Shown here: positions 1 to 8,738 of the stretch, piece after piece
Layout of the letters: each line of letters begins with the position of its first letter
Numbering within the stretch: position 1 is the stretch's first letter
Assembly: GCF_014306105.1 (NCBI RefSeq)
Contig: NZ_JACRVF010000005.1
Location: 428,064 to 492,063, forward strand
Length of the DNA: 64,000 nucleotides
Reading direction: 5' to 3'
Source: Pontibacter cellulosilyticus
GTDB taxonomy: Bacteria > Bacteroidota > Bacteroidia > Cytophagales > Hymenobacteraceae
The notes under the pieces: model-generated
What the model was told of the DNA's origin: nothing
Database searches by the model: none
The model's input: only the letters and a program-made list of their open reading frames with translations
Made by a program: the position numbers and the translations under genes

Positions 1-536
1 GGCAGCGCCAAGCGAAAGTAACGGTTATTCCGATGAAGGGATACACGCACAAAACAACCTATTCCTTGCCTGTAAAGCCATCTCCTAACCTGCCAAACGA
101 TCAGGCGATTGAGCTATACCCGTCTATCTGCTTTTTCGAGGGCACGAATGTGAGCGTGGGCCGTGGCACACCAACTCCTTTCCAGGTAATCGGCAGTCCA
201 AACTATACGAAGAAGAACTTTAGCTTTACACCAGTAAGTACGCCAGGTGCTACCAATCCTCCTCACAAAGGTGTTGTGTGCTATGGCATGGATTTGACCA
301 AGGTAGCCGTACCAAACAAAGTAGACCTCTCTTACCTGTTGGAGATGTATCAGAACTCTTCAGAAAAGGAGAAGTTCTTCAACAACTTCTTCGAAAAATT
401 GGCAGGCACATTTAAACTAAGAGATCAGGTAAAAGCCGGCAAAACAGAAGCTGAGATCAGAACCAGTTGGGAGCCTGAACTTAGCAACTACAAAAAAATG
501 CGTAAGCAATACCTGCTGTACCCTGACTTCGAATAA
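1..536 (+). CDS. DUF1343 (YbbC/NamZ-like exo-beta-N-acetylmuramidase), C-terminal part
   Basis: Partial gene: the frame is open from base 3 with no start in the window, so the N-terminal half lies to the left. The remaining ~178 codons match the C-terminal part of DUF1343 proteins, with the typical stretch LYPSICFFEGTNVSVGRGT followed by PFQVIGSP. Members such as NamZ release terminal N-acetylmuramic acid from peptidoglycan fragments, usually in the periplasm or outside the cell; the active residues are mostly in the missing part. An internal ATG at base 33 lies inside the domain and is not a plausible start. It ends 3 bases before fmt, so the two are probably co-transcribed. Family assignment is secure; the exact substrate is inferred from family knowledge. 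Confidence 0.88.
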   Translation, partial: QRQAKVTVIPMKGYTHKTTYSLPVKPSPNLPNDQAIELYPSICFFEGTNVSVGRGTPTPFQVIGSPNYTKKNFSFTPVSTPGATNPPHKGVVCYGMDLTKVAVPNKVDLSYLLEMYQNSSEKEKFFNNFFEKLAGTFKLRDQVKAGKTEAEIRTSWEPELSNYKKMRKQYLLYPDFE

Positions 537-539
537 AGT

Positions 540-1469
540 ATGAAAAATGATTTACGGATAGTGTTTATGGGCACGCCAGATTTTGCTGTGCCTACCTTGC
601 AAACACTCGTTGAGCATAAGTATAACATAGTTGCCGTTGTAACCGCTCCAGACAAACCAGCCGGCCGCGGACAGAAAATTCATCAGTCGCCGGTAAAGGA
701 GTATGCTGTGTCGCAGAACATACCGGTATTGCAGCCAACAAATCTAAAATCGGAAACATTTCTGGAGGAGCTGCGCAGTTACAAGGCAAACCTGCAGATC
801 ATTGTGGCTTTCAGAATGCTGCCGGAGGTAGTTTGGAGCATGCCGGACCTGGGATCCTTTAACATCCATGGTTCGCTGCTGCCGCAGTACCGAGGAGCTG
901 CTCCCATTAACTGGGCCATCATCAACGGGGAGAAAGAGACAGGTGTTACTTCTTTTTTCCTGAAGCATGAGATTGATACGGGTGATCTGATTTTTCAGGA
1001 ACATGTACCGGTGCTGGAGGAGGATGACTTTGGCAGCATGTATGAAAAGCTAAAGTATAAAGGTGCTGAACTGGCGCTGCGAACAGTACAGGCAATTGAA
1101 ATTGGTGAAGTAATCACGCAGCCACAGATCGTAAACTCCGAAACGAAGCACGCCCCAAAGATATTTAAGGAGACCTGCGAGATAAACTGGAACCAACCGG
1201 CTGAGCAGGTGCGTAACTTTATCCGTGGGCTCAGCCCCTACCCTGCCGCCTGGGCTCGTTTTCAGAACAAGAATTTCAAAATTTTTAAAGTAGAGACGCT
1301 GGAGAATGCAGGCTATACTTCAGAGCCCGGCACCATCCACTCCGATAATAAAACTTTCCTGCACGTACAAACTGCCGATGGTGCCATTTCTGTACTAGAC
1401 CTGCAGATGGAAGGCAAAAAGCGCATGCCGGTCCAGGATTTATTAAGAGGGTATACTTTTAACGTGTAA
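540..1469 (+). CDS. fmt: Methionyl-tRNA formyltransferase
   Basis: Transfers a formyl group from 10-formyltetrahydrofolate to Met-tRNA(fMet), giving the initiator tRNA for translation. The 309 residues are the normal length for Fmt. The N-terminal formyltransferase fold begins with RIVFMGTPDFAVPTL, and the folate/catalytic motif FNIHGSLLPQYRGAAPINW (about residues 108-126) carries the conserved Asn, His and ...; Asp of DTGD follows at about 148. The C-terminal tRNA-binding domain covers roughly residues 205-305. It lies 3 bases after the DUF1343 gene and 2 bases before folA, so formylation and folate reduction are encoded together. The start ATG is the only good one at the upstream junction. 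Confidence 0.97.
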   Translation: MKNDLRIVFMGTPDFAVPTLQTLVEHKYNIVAVVTAPDKPAGRGQKIHQSPVKEYAVSQNIPVLQPTNLKSETFLEELRSYKANLQIIVAFRMLPEVVWSMPDLGSFNIHGSLLPQYRGAAPINWAIINGEKETGVTSFFLKHEIDTGDLIFQEHVPVLEEDDFGSMYEKLKYKGAELALRTVQAIEIGEVITQPQIVNSETKHAPKIFKETCEINWNQPAEQVRNFIRGLSPYPAAWARFQNKNFKIFKVETLENAGYTSEPGTIHSDNKTFLHVQTADGAISVLDLQMEGKKRMPVQDLLRGYTFNV

Positions 1470-1471
1470 GT

Positions 1472-1957
1472 ATGGTAAGTATAATTGTAGCCACTGCAGA
1501 GAATAATGTAATCGGAAAGGACAACCAACTGATCTGGCACCTGCCCGCCGACTTGAAGCACTTTAAGCAGCTTACGATGGGGCACCCGATCCTGATGGGG
1601 CGCAAAACATACGAATCTATCGGAAAACCACTGCCAGGGCGTACCTCCATCATCATCACGCGCCAGAAAGATTATAAGGCAGAAGGTTGTATTGTAGCAC
1701 ACTCTGTAAAAGAGGCAATTGCCAAAGCCAAAGAAATAGACGAAAAAGTATGTATTATAGGCGGAGCAGAAATTTATAAACAAGCCTTGCCGCTAACAGA
1801 CTGTATTGAGCTTACCAAAATTCACCATACCTTCGACGGCGATACATTTTTCCCTGAGATAAAAGAGGACGAATGGACGGTTACCGCTGAAGAGAAGCAT
1901 GAGCCAGACGAAAAGAACAAGTATAGCTATACTTTCCAAACGCTAAGAAGGAAGTAG
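1472..1957 (+). CDS. folA: Dihydrofolate reductase
   Basis: Reduces dihydrofolate to tetrahydrofolate with NADPH, which supplies the cofactor used by the adjacent Fmt. The 161 residues match chromosomal bacterial DHFRs. Visible motifs are the N-terminal MVSIIVATAENNVIGKDN, the substrate-binding WHLPADLKHFK with its acidic residue (Asp27 equivalent), GRKTYESIGKPLPGR for the NADPH region, and IIGGAEIY near residue 96. Translation starts 2 bases after the fmt stop, so coupling is likely. The stop codon is TAG, showing that UAG works as a normal terminator in this genome. A strong hairpin terminator follows immediately. Confidence 0.98.
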   Translation: MVSIIVATAENNVIGKDNQLIWHLPADLKHFKQLTMGHPILMGRKTYESIGKPLPGRTSIIITRQKDYKAEGCIVAHSVKEAIAKAKEIDEKVCIIGGAEIYKQALPLTDCIELTKIHHTFDGDTFFPEIKEDEWTVTAEEKHEPDEKNKYSYTFQTLRRK

Positions 1958-1960
1958 TAT

Positions 1961-2004
1961 AAAAGAGAAGCGGCCACTACAAGTAGTGGCCGCTTCTCTT
2001 TTTG
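1961..2004. terminator. Two-way intrinsic terminator between folA and the PorU2-like gene
   Basis: A perfect 19-bp inverted repeat (bases 1962-1980 paired with 1983-2001, core GCGGCCACTAC) is flanked by an A-run on the left and a T-run on the right. It can therefore end transcription from the folA operon and, read the other way, from the long minus-strand gene that ends at 2012. Confidence 0.93.
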
Positions 2005-2011
2005 TATCAGT

Positions 2012-5000
2012 CTACCGGAGTATGTAAATCTTTCCGTAGCCATTCTTAAAGGATTTGTCTCCTGTTTTATACATGTGTCTCATCCCCTCATCTACCTGCG
2101 TCATCACCACACGGTACAGGTAAACCCCGTTGGCAAGTTTATCGCCAAAAGTATCGGTACCATCCCAGGCATACTCTGTTTTGTTATTGCCTATGCGTAT
2201 CGGCCCTATCTCCTCCTTCGTTATCTCCTTCACAACTTTACCTGTAACCGTCATAATCTGTATTTTGATATGCTCTGGCACCTGGTTACCTGTTAAAGTA
2301 AATATAAAGTTAGTCTTAGTTGAGAATGGGTTCGGGAATGGGTAAAAGTTGGTGATTTTAGACTCGTTAACTACTTCAAAACTGATACGATACGGCGAAA
2401 TTCCTGATGCTTTGCCTGCAGCGTCGCGGGCACGCACTTCCATAGTATGCCTGCCATTTATAAGCTTTTCAGGCTTATACTCCAGTTTAAAATCATTCTT
2501 CTCATCTGCCGGGAAGTAACGCACCTCGTTCAGGTTGGCCATCAGATCTACCTCCTGCTCGTTTCCATCCGGGTCAATCATCACCACAGACATCGTAGAC
2601 GGATCCTTTAAGTGCACGAAGCGATTTTCATCTTTAACGGTTATACTTATCAGCGGGCTTGGCGCCACAAGCTCTCCATCCATAATGTGCATGCCGTCAA
2701 AGGCTACATCAAGTATAGGGTGAAGCTTGGTCTTGGCTTTAAATTTAACCTCGTACACGTTGTTAAAGTACTGTTGCTCCGGCAGGATACGCGGGTTTAC
2801 AAACATGTTAAGTTTATACTCCCCCTCCAACTGAAGCGTAGACATGGCAAATTGGAAGTTAACCGTCTCGTTTGGCCCAACTGGTTTTATCTTAAAACGT
2901 TTTACAATAGGATCAGACTTTTCGCCGGTAAGCGATACTTCAACGGTTACTGAATCCTGGAATGCTGTAGAAGTTAAGTTTTGGAAGGCCATCGGCACCA
3001 GTATACTTCCCTTCTGAGCCTGCTCTGTGAGTATGGCTTCACTTACTTTAACTAAATCCGGCCTTATTACACCCTCAGGCGCCGCATCATGAAACACAAA
3101 CCACTCCTTAAGCTGAGGTGCAGACCTATCCTCCAGGTCTTTTAGCTGCGCTTTTAACTTCAATGATGGGTATTCTGAGGCATCTATACTTGAAAGGTCG
3201 AAGTTTTTACTGTTTACATCCTCCACCAGTACCTTTTCATCCCCGGCTATGCTCACACCAATTACACTTAGCTTGTAAGAGTCGTTGCCGGCTTTGTAGC
3301 GTTCAATGTTGTGGTGCAGGCTCTTCCATTTAAGTGCTGGTCCAACTACTGTAGAGGTAATAGTGCCTTCTGGTTGGTTAGAGTATAGTATATCGTTCAT
3401 GATAACTTCCTGCGAGGTAATCGGGGTACTATCATCAGCTATTCCTGTTCTTTCGTTCGCTGCACCCGGCGCACTACCTTTTTGGCCAACAATGCCAAAA
3501 GGATAACCATTTCTCAGGTTATTGATCAAGGATGAGCCAATAGAGCCAAAAGCAGCTTTTTGGGCAGGGGTAAAGCTATCAAACGGCACGCTATTTACCG
3601 TCATTGCCACAACATAATGTCCTTGTGGAACGGTATTCATAAAGTCTACCAATTTCTCACGGTTCGCATCTACGTTCATGTCTCCGAACTCATACAAATA
3701 TGGGAAGCTAGCACAGTAATATTTTCCCATCCCTTCCACCATCTGCAGCGTTTTTCCATCGATTACAATGGCGAAAATACGCGGTGTGGGAGACGCGCCA
3801 GGGTTACCGCACGCAGCATGGAACAGCATTTCACCTGTGAAGAAAAGGCCGTAAGGCGGGTTTGTATACCTAAAGTCACCGCCAACTGTCTTAATGGCGA
3901 CTTCCGTTTTAGTACGCTTGAAGTTCCACTTTATATTCTGATTGCCTTCATTGGCTACTTTATCAGTTAATGCTTTTTCAAACTGCCCGTAGTGGCTCTG
4001 CGACCATCCGTTGCCTGCATTTTGAATATATCGGAAAGAACTGTTCGCCCATACGGTGTCTTCTCCTACTTCATACGTTTTAAACCTTGCCCGCCAGTAA
4101 TATACAGTACTGTCTGTATCGGACGCACCTTTCGGTAACACAACATCCCAGGATGGCATAAGTGCATAGTCAGTTGTATAGCTCTTTTTAAGTGTGCTGT
4201 TAAACGCTTGGGTAGTATCTAGTTCGAAATAATACCCTTTTGTGTTAGTAGCAAGCTGAGTCGCCTGTACAACCAATTTAACATTTGCTGTGCCAACAAT
4301 ACCGTAATTTGAAGGGCTTAAGGCAACTAGCCCACTGGCCGGAAAGTAATGTTGGAAAGTTGCCGTATTGTTAGTTTCATTTAACTCTTCAATCTCATCA
4401 TTTCCATCCAGCTTTATTTCAAAAGAGTTCATGCCCAGGGCAGCCATTCCTTTATTACCCAGTTTCAGTTGCACTTTCTGCTCCCTTAAAACAGGTCCAA
4501 TCTTTATAGGGTTGTATATAACGGTAGTATTATCCGGAAGCGTTCTCTTAATCGTAACCACTACTGAATCAGTAATAGCTTTACCTAAGTTCTGCACATT
4601 AACAGTTGCTGTAAACTCATTAGAGGTAGCGGTTACTGTTTCTCCGTTATCAGATATAACGGCAAAGCTGTTGTTTTTGAAGAGGTAGTCAGGTTTGGCT
4701 GGGTTATAAACTTTAAGGGCAGGATCGCCTTGCAGCGCCATTTCAGCGACCATGGCTATAGCTATATTACTGCTTGTTGTCTGCGCAACACGCTTTACGG
4801 TTTCCTGTTGCACCTGTCCTAAGGTAGCTCCATAAAACTGCTCCTCCCGAAATGCTGCAGAATAAAAATAAGAAGTATAAAGATCTAAGAAGTTAGCATA
4901 ACCTGCACCCACATGTGCAATAAGGGCAACTGCTCCTTTATCAGGCGTGTTCAACCAATCTTCTCCGAACGATACATAGTTTGGGATATATGAATCGCCA

Positions 5001-7015
5001 ACATTACAGCCGTTCATGAGCATGATCGGGTACTTACCTTTGTTCTTATAGTTGTTTACAGCCACAGAAGCATAGCCAATGTCCAAGTCAGTGGTGCCTG
5101 GAGAGCTGTGACCAAAGAATGTTATCAATGAAAGCCCTTTATTCAGCTCCTCTGATACATTTACCACCTCTACTACTTCGCTCACATTTTGTCTGTACTT
5201 TTCAGTGACCTTGGCACCTAGTAGTGGACCTTCTGCTATAGCAGCATAGGATCTCAGGTAAGTTGCGATCTGGTTTATTTCTCCAATTGTTTTACCCCCG
5301 CCTAACTGAAGTATGTTTTTTCGCCAATCAGCACCCACAGTTGCTTCTTCATACTCTTTTACCTTATTCAGGTAGTTGATGATATCGTTAGCAGATGTTG
5401 CTGCAATTCTGCCTACTGGTATCGAAAGCCTAAAATTGTTATTTCGGTAATCCATCGCAAAAAAAGCATCTGATGCAGGTGTTCCTCCTGTAGGAACTAG
5501 GTCAAGCAGAAACTGGGAAGGATTACGATGGTTAATTCTGTTGTACTCTATACCTTTGCCCAGCAGCAGCAAGTGCTTTGGCCCCGGAGCAGAAGTTAAG
5601 TGCGACGTAAATTTCTTAATTGCACTAGGCGAGTATTCACCGTAATGATACTGATTTACAATATCATCCACATACACCAACAACGTATCAAAGCTACCAC
5701 CCGCTGCTGAGGCTCTATAGGCAGCATACTTTTTAGGTGCTGAAAGCGCATTAACAAGCCTCTTATTACTCACTATGATATAGTTAGCTGTACTCGGATC
5801 TATCCTCCTAAAGTTGATTCTGTCAGGTTTGCCAACTGGCACCAGCGGTGTACTTGTATCTGCCAAAAATACTTTATGGGATTTGGCTCCTGTTTCAATT
5901 ACAAAGCCTTTACCTGCACCCACAACTCTACCATCCACTCTTGCAATATTTCCCATGTCAGAAATATCGTAAGCAACCACAGTAGACGGCATATTACTGA
6001 ACTCAAAGTATGGATTTTGAGTGCGGGTAGAATCTGTATATAAAAATTTGGAGTTACCCGAGAACACCAGCTTTTGAGGATATGTTAGCTTGCCATAAGC
6101 AAAACTAACCGCATTTGCCCTTGTTGCGGTGGGCACAGGTACCACCTGCAGTGTAACTTCTCCCTGAGAATTTATATCACTAAATTCCAGGGTCTTTACA
6201 TCTCTGGCAAAGCTAAACCAATCATAAGAAAATGAGTTTAGCGTTCTTGGTATTCCAGAAACTACGCTTACACTAAGGTTATGATATTCCTGATAGGCAC
6301 CAACTGTAGCATACTCTACAACAGGTTTAGGTCCTGTAGTTTCTACATTGTTTACATTAGAAATGCTGTAATTCCTTGGGCTTATAGAATAATGAGAGAA
6401 CCACCCCTCGCCCTCATCAATCCACGGCATTTTATTAGCGCCGTAAAATTTACCTGGATTAAATCTATCTAAGCTAACATAAACACTTTTCTGTAGATGA
6501 TATGTCTCCGATGTTTTACCAGCAGCTGAAGGGTTTATTTCACGCACACGCTTACCGGCAGCAGGAGCAACTGTTAAAAAATAAGATGCTGTATCTGTAT
6601 AAAAGCTATGTAGCTGATGCACCTGGTGTGCAGGATCCTTATATAGTTCCCTATCTAAGGCCCCATCATTCCGCTCACCAAAGAACTCAACATAGTCCTG
6701 CTGCCCCAGGTTACCGTCGCCTTCGCCTGCTACGTAAATAGGAATCTCTTTGCCTCTTCGGAATAATTGAATATTGCGAGGATCTGCACCGGCAAGCCCT
6801 AAGTTACTTAGATAAGTATAATCCAAGCGATACAAACCTGTCTGCACTACCTTTATTTTGTAGTACGTCTGTTCATGCTTTATCCACTCGTTACCGAAGG
6901 TGTGCTGCGCATGTGCAGGAATAACGAAGCCTAGTACACTAAGTATAAATACAAGTATAAACCGCTTGTGCATGAATAATTTATACATTGGCTGTTTAGC
7001 AGTTATGATATACAT
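2012..7015 (-). CDS. C25-family cysteine peptidase, putative type IX secretion sortase (PorU2-like)
   Basis: A very long (1667 residue) secreted protein with an N-terminal signal peptide (hydrophobic FILVFILSVLGFVIPAHA); the true start may be the second or third Met, residues 10 or 15. The gingipain/PorU-type C25 domain has its catalytic His in FFGHSSPG (about residue 633) and its catalytic Cys in LMNGCNVGD (about residue 668), the spacing usual for this clan. Downstream are CARDB-like adhesive segments and a C-terminal FlgD-like Ig fold ending with GVYLYRV. PorU cleaves C-terminal signals of type IX cargo and attaches the cargo to the cell surface; this longer form, paired with a PorV/PorQ-like gene, resembles proteins annotated PorU2. 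Its ATG overlaps the upstream stop by one base (TAATG), which suggests translational coupling. Family is certain; sortase rather than plain protease activity is inferred. Confidence 0.85.
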   Translation of the reverse strand: MYIITAKQPMYKLFMHKRFILVFILSVLGFVIPAHAQHTFGNEWIKHEQTYYKIKVVQTGLYRLDYTYLSNLGLAGADPRNIQLFRRGKEIPIYVAGEGDGNLGQQDYVEFFGERNDGALDRELYKDPAHQVHQLHSFYTDTASYFLTVAPAAGKRVREINPSAAGKTSETYHLQKSVYVSLDRFNPGKFYGANKMPWIDEGEGWFSHYSISPRNYSISNVNNVETTGPKPVVEYATVGAYQEYHNLSVSVVSGIPRTLNSFSYDWFSFARDVKTLEFSDINSQGEVTLQVVPVPTATRANAVSFAYGKLTYPQKLVFSGNSKFLYTDSTRTQNPYFEFSNMPSTVVAYDISDMGNIARVDGRVVGAGKGFVIETGAKSHKVFLADTSTPLVPVGKPDRINFRRIDPSTANYIIVSNKRLVNALSAPKKYAAYRASAAGGSFDTLLVYVDDIVNQYHYGEYSPSAIKKFTSHLTSAPGPKHLLLLGKGIEYNRINHRNPSQFLLDLVPTGGTPASDAFFAMDYRNNNFRLSIPVGRIAATSANDIINYLNKVKEYEEATVGADWRKNILQLGGGKTIGEINQIATYLRSYAAIAEGPLLGAKVTEKYRQNVSEVVEVVNVSEELNKGLSLITFFGHSSPGTTDLDIGYASVAVNNYKNKGKYPIMLMNGCNVGDSYIPNYVSFGEDWLNTPDKGAVALIAHVGAGYANFLDLYTSYFYSAAFREEQFYGATLGQVQQETVKRVAQTTSSNIAIAMVAEMALQGDPALKVYNPAKPDYLFKNNSFAVISDNGETVTATSNEFTATVNVQNLGKAITDSVVVTIKRTLPDNTTVIYNPIKIGPVLREQKVQLKLGNKGMAALGMNSFEIKLDGNDEIEELNETNNTATFQHYFPASGLVALSPSNYGIVGTANVKLVVQATQLATNTKGYYFELDTTQAFNSTLKKSYTTDYALMPSWDVVLPKGASDTDSTVYYWRARFKTYEVGEDTVWANSSFRYIQNAGNGWSQSHYGQFEKALTDKVANEGNQNIKWNFKRTKTEVAIKTVGGDFRYTNPPYGLFFTGEMLFHAACGNPGASPTPRIFAIVIDGKTLQMVEGMGKYYCASFPYLYEFGDMNVDANREKLVDFMNTVPQGHYVVAMTVNSVPFDSFTPAQKAAFGSIGSSLINNLRNGYPFGIVGQKGSAPGAANERTGIADDSTPITSQEVIMNDILYSNQPEGTITSTVVGPALKWKSLHHNIERYKAGNDSYKLSVIGVSIAGDEKVLVEDVNSKNFDLSSIDASEYPSLKLKAQLKDLEDRSAPQLKEWFVFHDAAPEGVIRPDLVKVSEAILTEQAQKGSILVPMAFQNLTSTAFQDSVTVEVSLTGEKSDPIVKRFKIKPVGPNETVNFQFAMSTLQLEGEYKLNMFVNPRILPEQQYFNNVYEVKFKAKTKLHPILDVAFDGMHIMDGELVAPSPLISITVKDENRFVHLKDPSTMSVVMIDPDGNEQEVDLMANLNEVRYFPADEKNDFKLEYKPEKLINGRHTMEVRARDAAGKASGISPYRISFEVVNESKITNFYPFPNPFSTKTNFIFTLTGNQVPEHIKIQIMTVTGKVVKEITKEEIGPIRIGNNKTEYAWDGTDTFGDKLANGVYLYRVVMTQVDEGMRHMYKTGDKSFKNGYGKIYILR

Positions 7016-8112
7016 TATTTAAAAGCGTAACCAAAAGAAATAATCACAGAAGAGATACCGCCACTGGACACAGCATTTGACTCTTTGCCATTTACACGCG
7101 ATAATGCCAAATCAAGATTTAGCCCATGCGACTTGAAGCCCACACCGAAATTCGGCTGCATACGCTTGTTCATACTGCCGTCGAAGTTTTTGGTTTGCTG
7201 ATAGTTGTTAAAACCACCTCGCACAAAAACAGCATTGGCATATACCAGCTCCATACCAATATGCGGGTCTACCGACATCAGGTCTGACTTGATCAACACA
7301 TTGCGTTTTCCGTCAAAAGTAAAGTCGATATCTGTGGCAACGAGGGCTGAAAACTTATCGTTGATCTCAAAGCTTTTGCCAACCCCCAGCACCAGGCGCG
7401 GTAGGGTCAGCTCTGCAGAACTCTCAGGCAGATCGTTGCCGGTTTGCTGATAGGCTTCTTCAAGTTCCTCTACATTGTGCGTCCAGGCAGTGAAGGTGGT
7501 AGTGATATCTTTAGCCATAACGCCAAACTGCCAGCTGCCGCGCTGTAGCTGTGCCCCTGCATCTATACCAAAGCCATAGGCATTGGCAAACTCTCCTACG
7601 TTACGGTAAATTAACTTAGCACTGGCACCTAACTGCAGTCCCTCAATCAGGTTGCTACGGCGTGCGTATGAAAGCAGCATGGCATAATCTGCCACAGAAA
7701 AGAACCTGATGCTATCGTACTGGATGTAACCATACTCGTTCTGTAAACGCCGTGTATCGGCAATATCGTCTACACCCACCCTAATAATAGATACCCCCAA
7801 AGCACTGTTGCTATCCAGTGGCATGGCAAAACTGCCGTAATCATTTTTGGCAATGCCTGCAAAAAGCTCTGAGTGCATCAGGGCTATATTATACTTATAT
7901 TTTAAGTTAAGCAGTCCTGCCGGGTTCCAGTAGCCAGCTGTGGCATCGTCGGCGATGGCAGCCTGCACGTTACCCATTCCCAGCGCTCGTGCTCCTACAC
8001 CTATATTCAGGAATTCGTTGCTATACTTTGGAGTTGATACTTGGGCCAATGCAATAGACCAGCAGCCTGAAAATACAACTATGAAGAAAAGGCGAAGGGT
8101 GATTCTATTCAT
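7015..8112 (-). CDS. PorV/PorQ-family outer-membrane protein
   Basis: A 365-residue secreted beta-barrel protein with a signal peptide (ends near IALAQ). It contains the family hallmark GVGARALGMGNVQAAIADDATAGYWNPAGL (described in two parts: residues about 38-55 and 56-67), typical of the FadL-like PorV/PorQ group. PorV acts as a shuttle that binds C-terminal signals of type IX cargo and hands it to the PorU sortase in the outer membrane. Here it is the first gene of a two-gene operon with the C25 peptidase, the stop and next start sharing one base. That pairing supports a dedicated PorV-like partner for the downstream sortase. Which of PorV, PorQ or a paralogue it equals cannot be decided here. 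Confidence 0.85.
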   Translation of the reverse strand: MNRITLRLFFIVVFSGCWSIALAQVSTPKYSNEFLNIGVGARALGMGNVQAAIADDATAGYWNPAGLLNLKYKYNIALMHSELFAGIAKNDYGSFAMPLDSNSALGVSIIRVGVDDIADTRRLQNEYGYIQYDSIRFFSVADYAMLLSYARRSNLIEGLQLGASAKLIYRNVGEFANAYGFGIDAGAQLQRGSWQFGVMAKDITTTFTAWTHNVEELEEAYQQTGNDLPESSAELTLPRLVLGVGKSFEINDKFSALVATDIDFTFDGKRNVLIKSDLMSVDPHIGMELVYANAVFVRGGFNNYQQTKNFDGSMNKRMQPNFGVGFKSHGLNLDLALSRVNGKESNAVSSGGISSVIISFGYAFK

Positions 8113-8338
8113 ACTTCGAAAGTAAAAGTTCTCTCATAACTACTACTAAGCGGATTATCCTACTAATGTGCAGGTTAAAAAGATATTGCCTGTAAAGATG
8201 CTCTTCTAACACCTTTTGCCGCAATTTAGTTGACTTTTGCTCAATAATATTTTAGTCCAAAAATACTGATTTAAAATTATAAATCCTGCCTTAGATAACC
8301 ATTTAAAAAAAGCATCGTAATAATTTTTAAACAGTACC

Positions 8339-8369
8339 TTGTTTTACATAGTACCTTTTTATATCTTTG
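8339..8369 (+). promoter_or_regulatory. Bacteroidota-type promoter of the PadR operon
   Basis: A TTG element at 8339-8341 is followed after 20 bases by TATCTTTG at 8362-8369, an exact match to the TAnnTTTG element of Bacteroidota sigma-70 promoters. The predicted start of transcription is about 8375, leaving a short leader before the ATG at 8394. This position rules out the upstream TTG codon at 8367 as a start. Confidence 0.8.
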
Positions 8370-8393
8370 CTTCAACATTATAACGGAATCATC

Positions 8394-8738
8394 ATGAAAG
8401 TAGAAAACACGCAAGTGCAGATGAGGAAGGGAATTCTCGAATTCTGCATTCTGGAGATTATCTCTCGTGGTGAAGTATATGCGTCCGACATGTTAGAAGA
8501 GCTCACAGCGGCAAAAATGATCGTTGTGGAGGGTACACTCTACCCGCTCCTCACTCGCCTGAAGAACGCGTCGCTTCTAGAATACAACTGGGTAGAGTCT
8601 ACCTCAGGTCCGCCACGAAAATATTACAAGCTCACCGAAACCGGGCAAAAGTTCTTAGATGAGCTTCGCGCCACCTGGTACGAACTAGTTGACTCCACAG
8701 AATACATTATCCAAAACAAGAAAGCGCAGCAATCATGA
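8394..8738 (+). CDS. PadR-family transcriptional regulator
   Basis: A 114-residue winged-helix DNA-binding protein. The N-terminal MRKGILEFCILEIISRGEVYASDMLEEL and later VVEGTLYPLLTRLKNASLLEYNW (given here as landmarks at about residues 10-60) are the PadR winged helix, and GPPRKYYKLTETGQ forms the wing. PadR proteins are usually repressors that respond to small molecules or envelope stress, often autoregulating their own operon. The ATG at 8394 is chosen because the frame's earlier possible start lies inside the promoter. Its TGA stop overlaps the ATG of the next gene by four bases (ATGA), so the regulator and the PspC protein are translationally coupled, and the regulator probably controls this envelope protein. 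Confidence 0.93.
   Translation: MKVENTQVQMRKGILEFCILEIISRGEVYASDMLEELTAAKMIVVEGTLYPLLTRLKNASLLEYNWVESTSGPPRKYYKLTETGQKFLDELRATWYELVDSTEYIIQNKKAQQS

Noticed and set aside
592..1783. Minus-strand open frames across fmt and folA
   Set aside because: They are shadows of conserved genes, with no family match or start context.
8367..8393. Upstream extension of the PadR gene
   Set aside because: Its start codon is inside the TATCTTTG promoter element.
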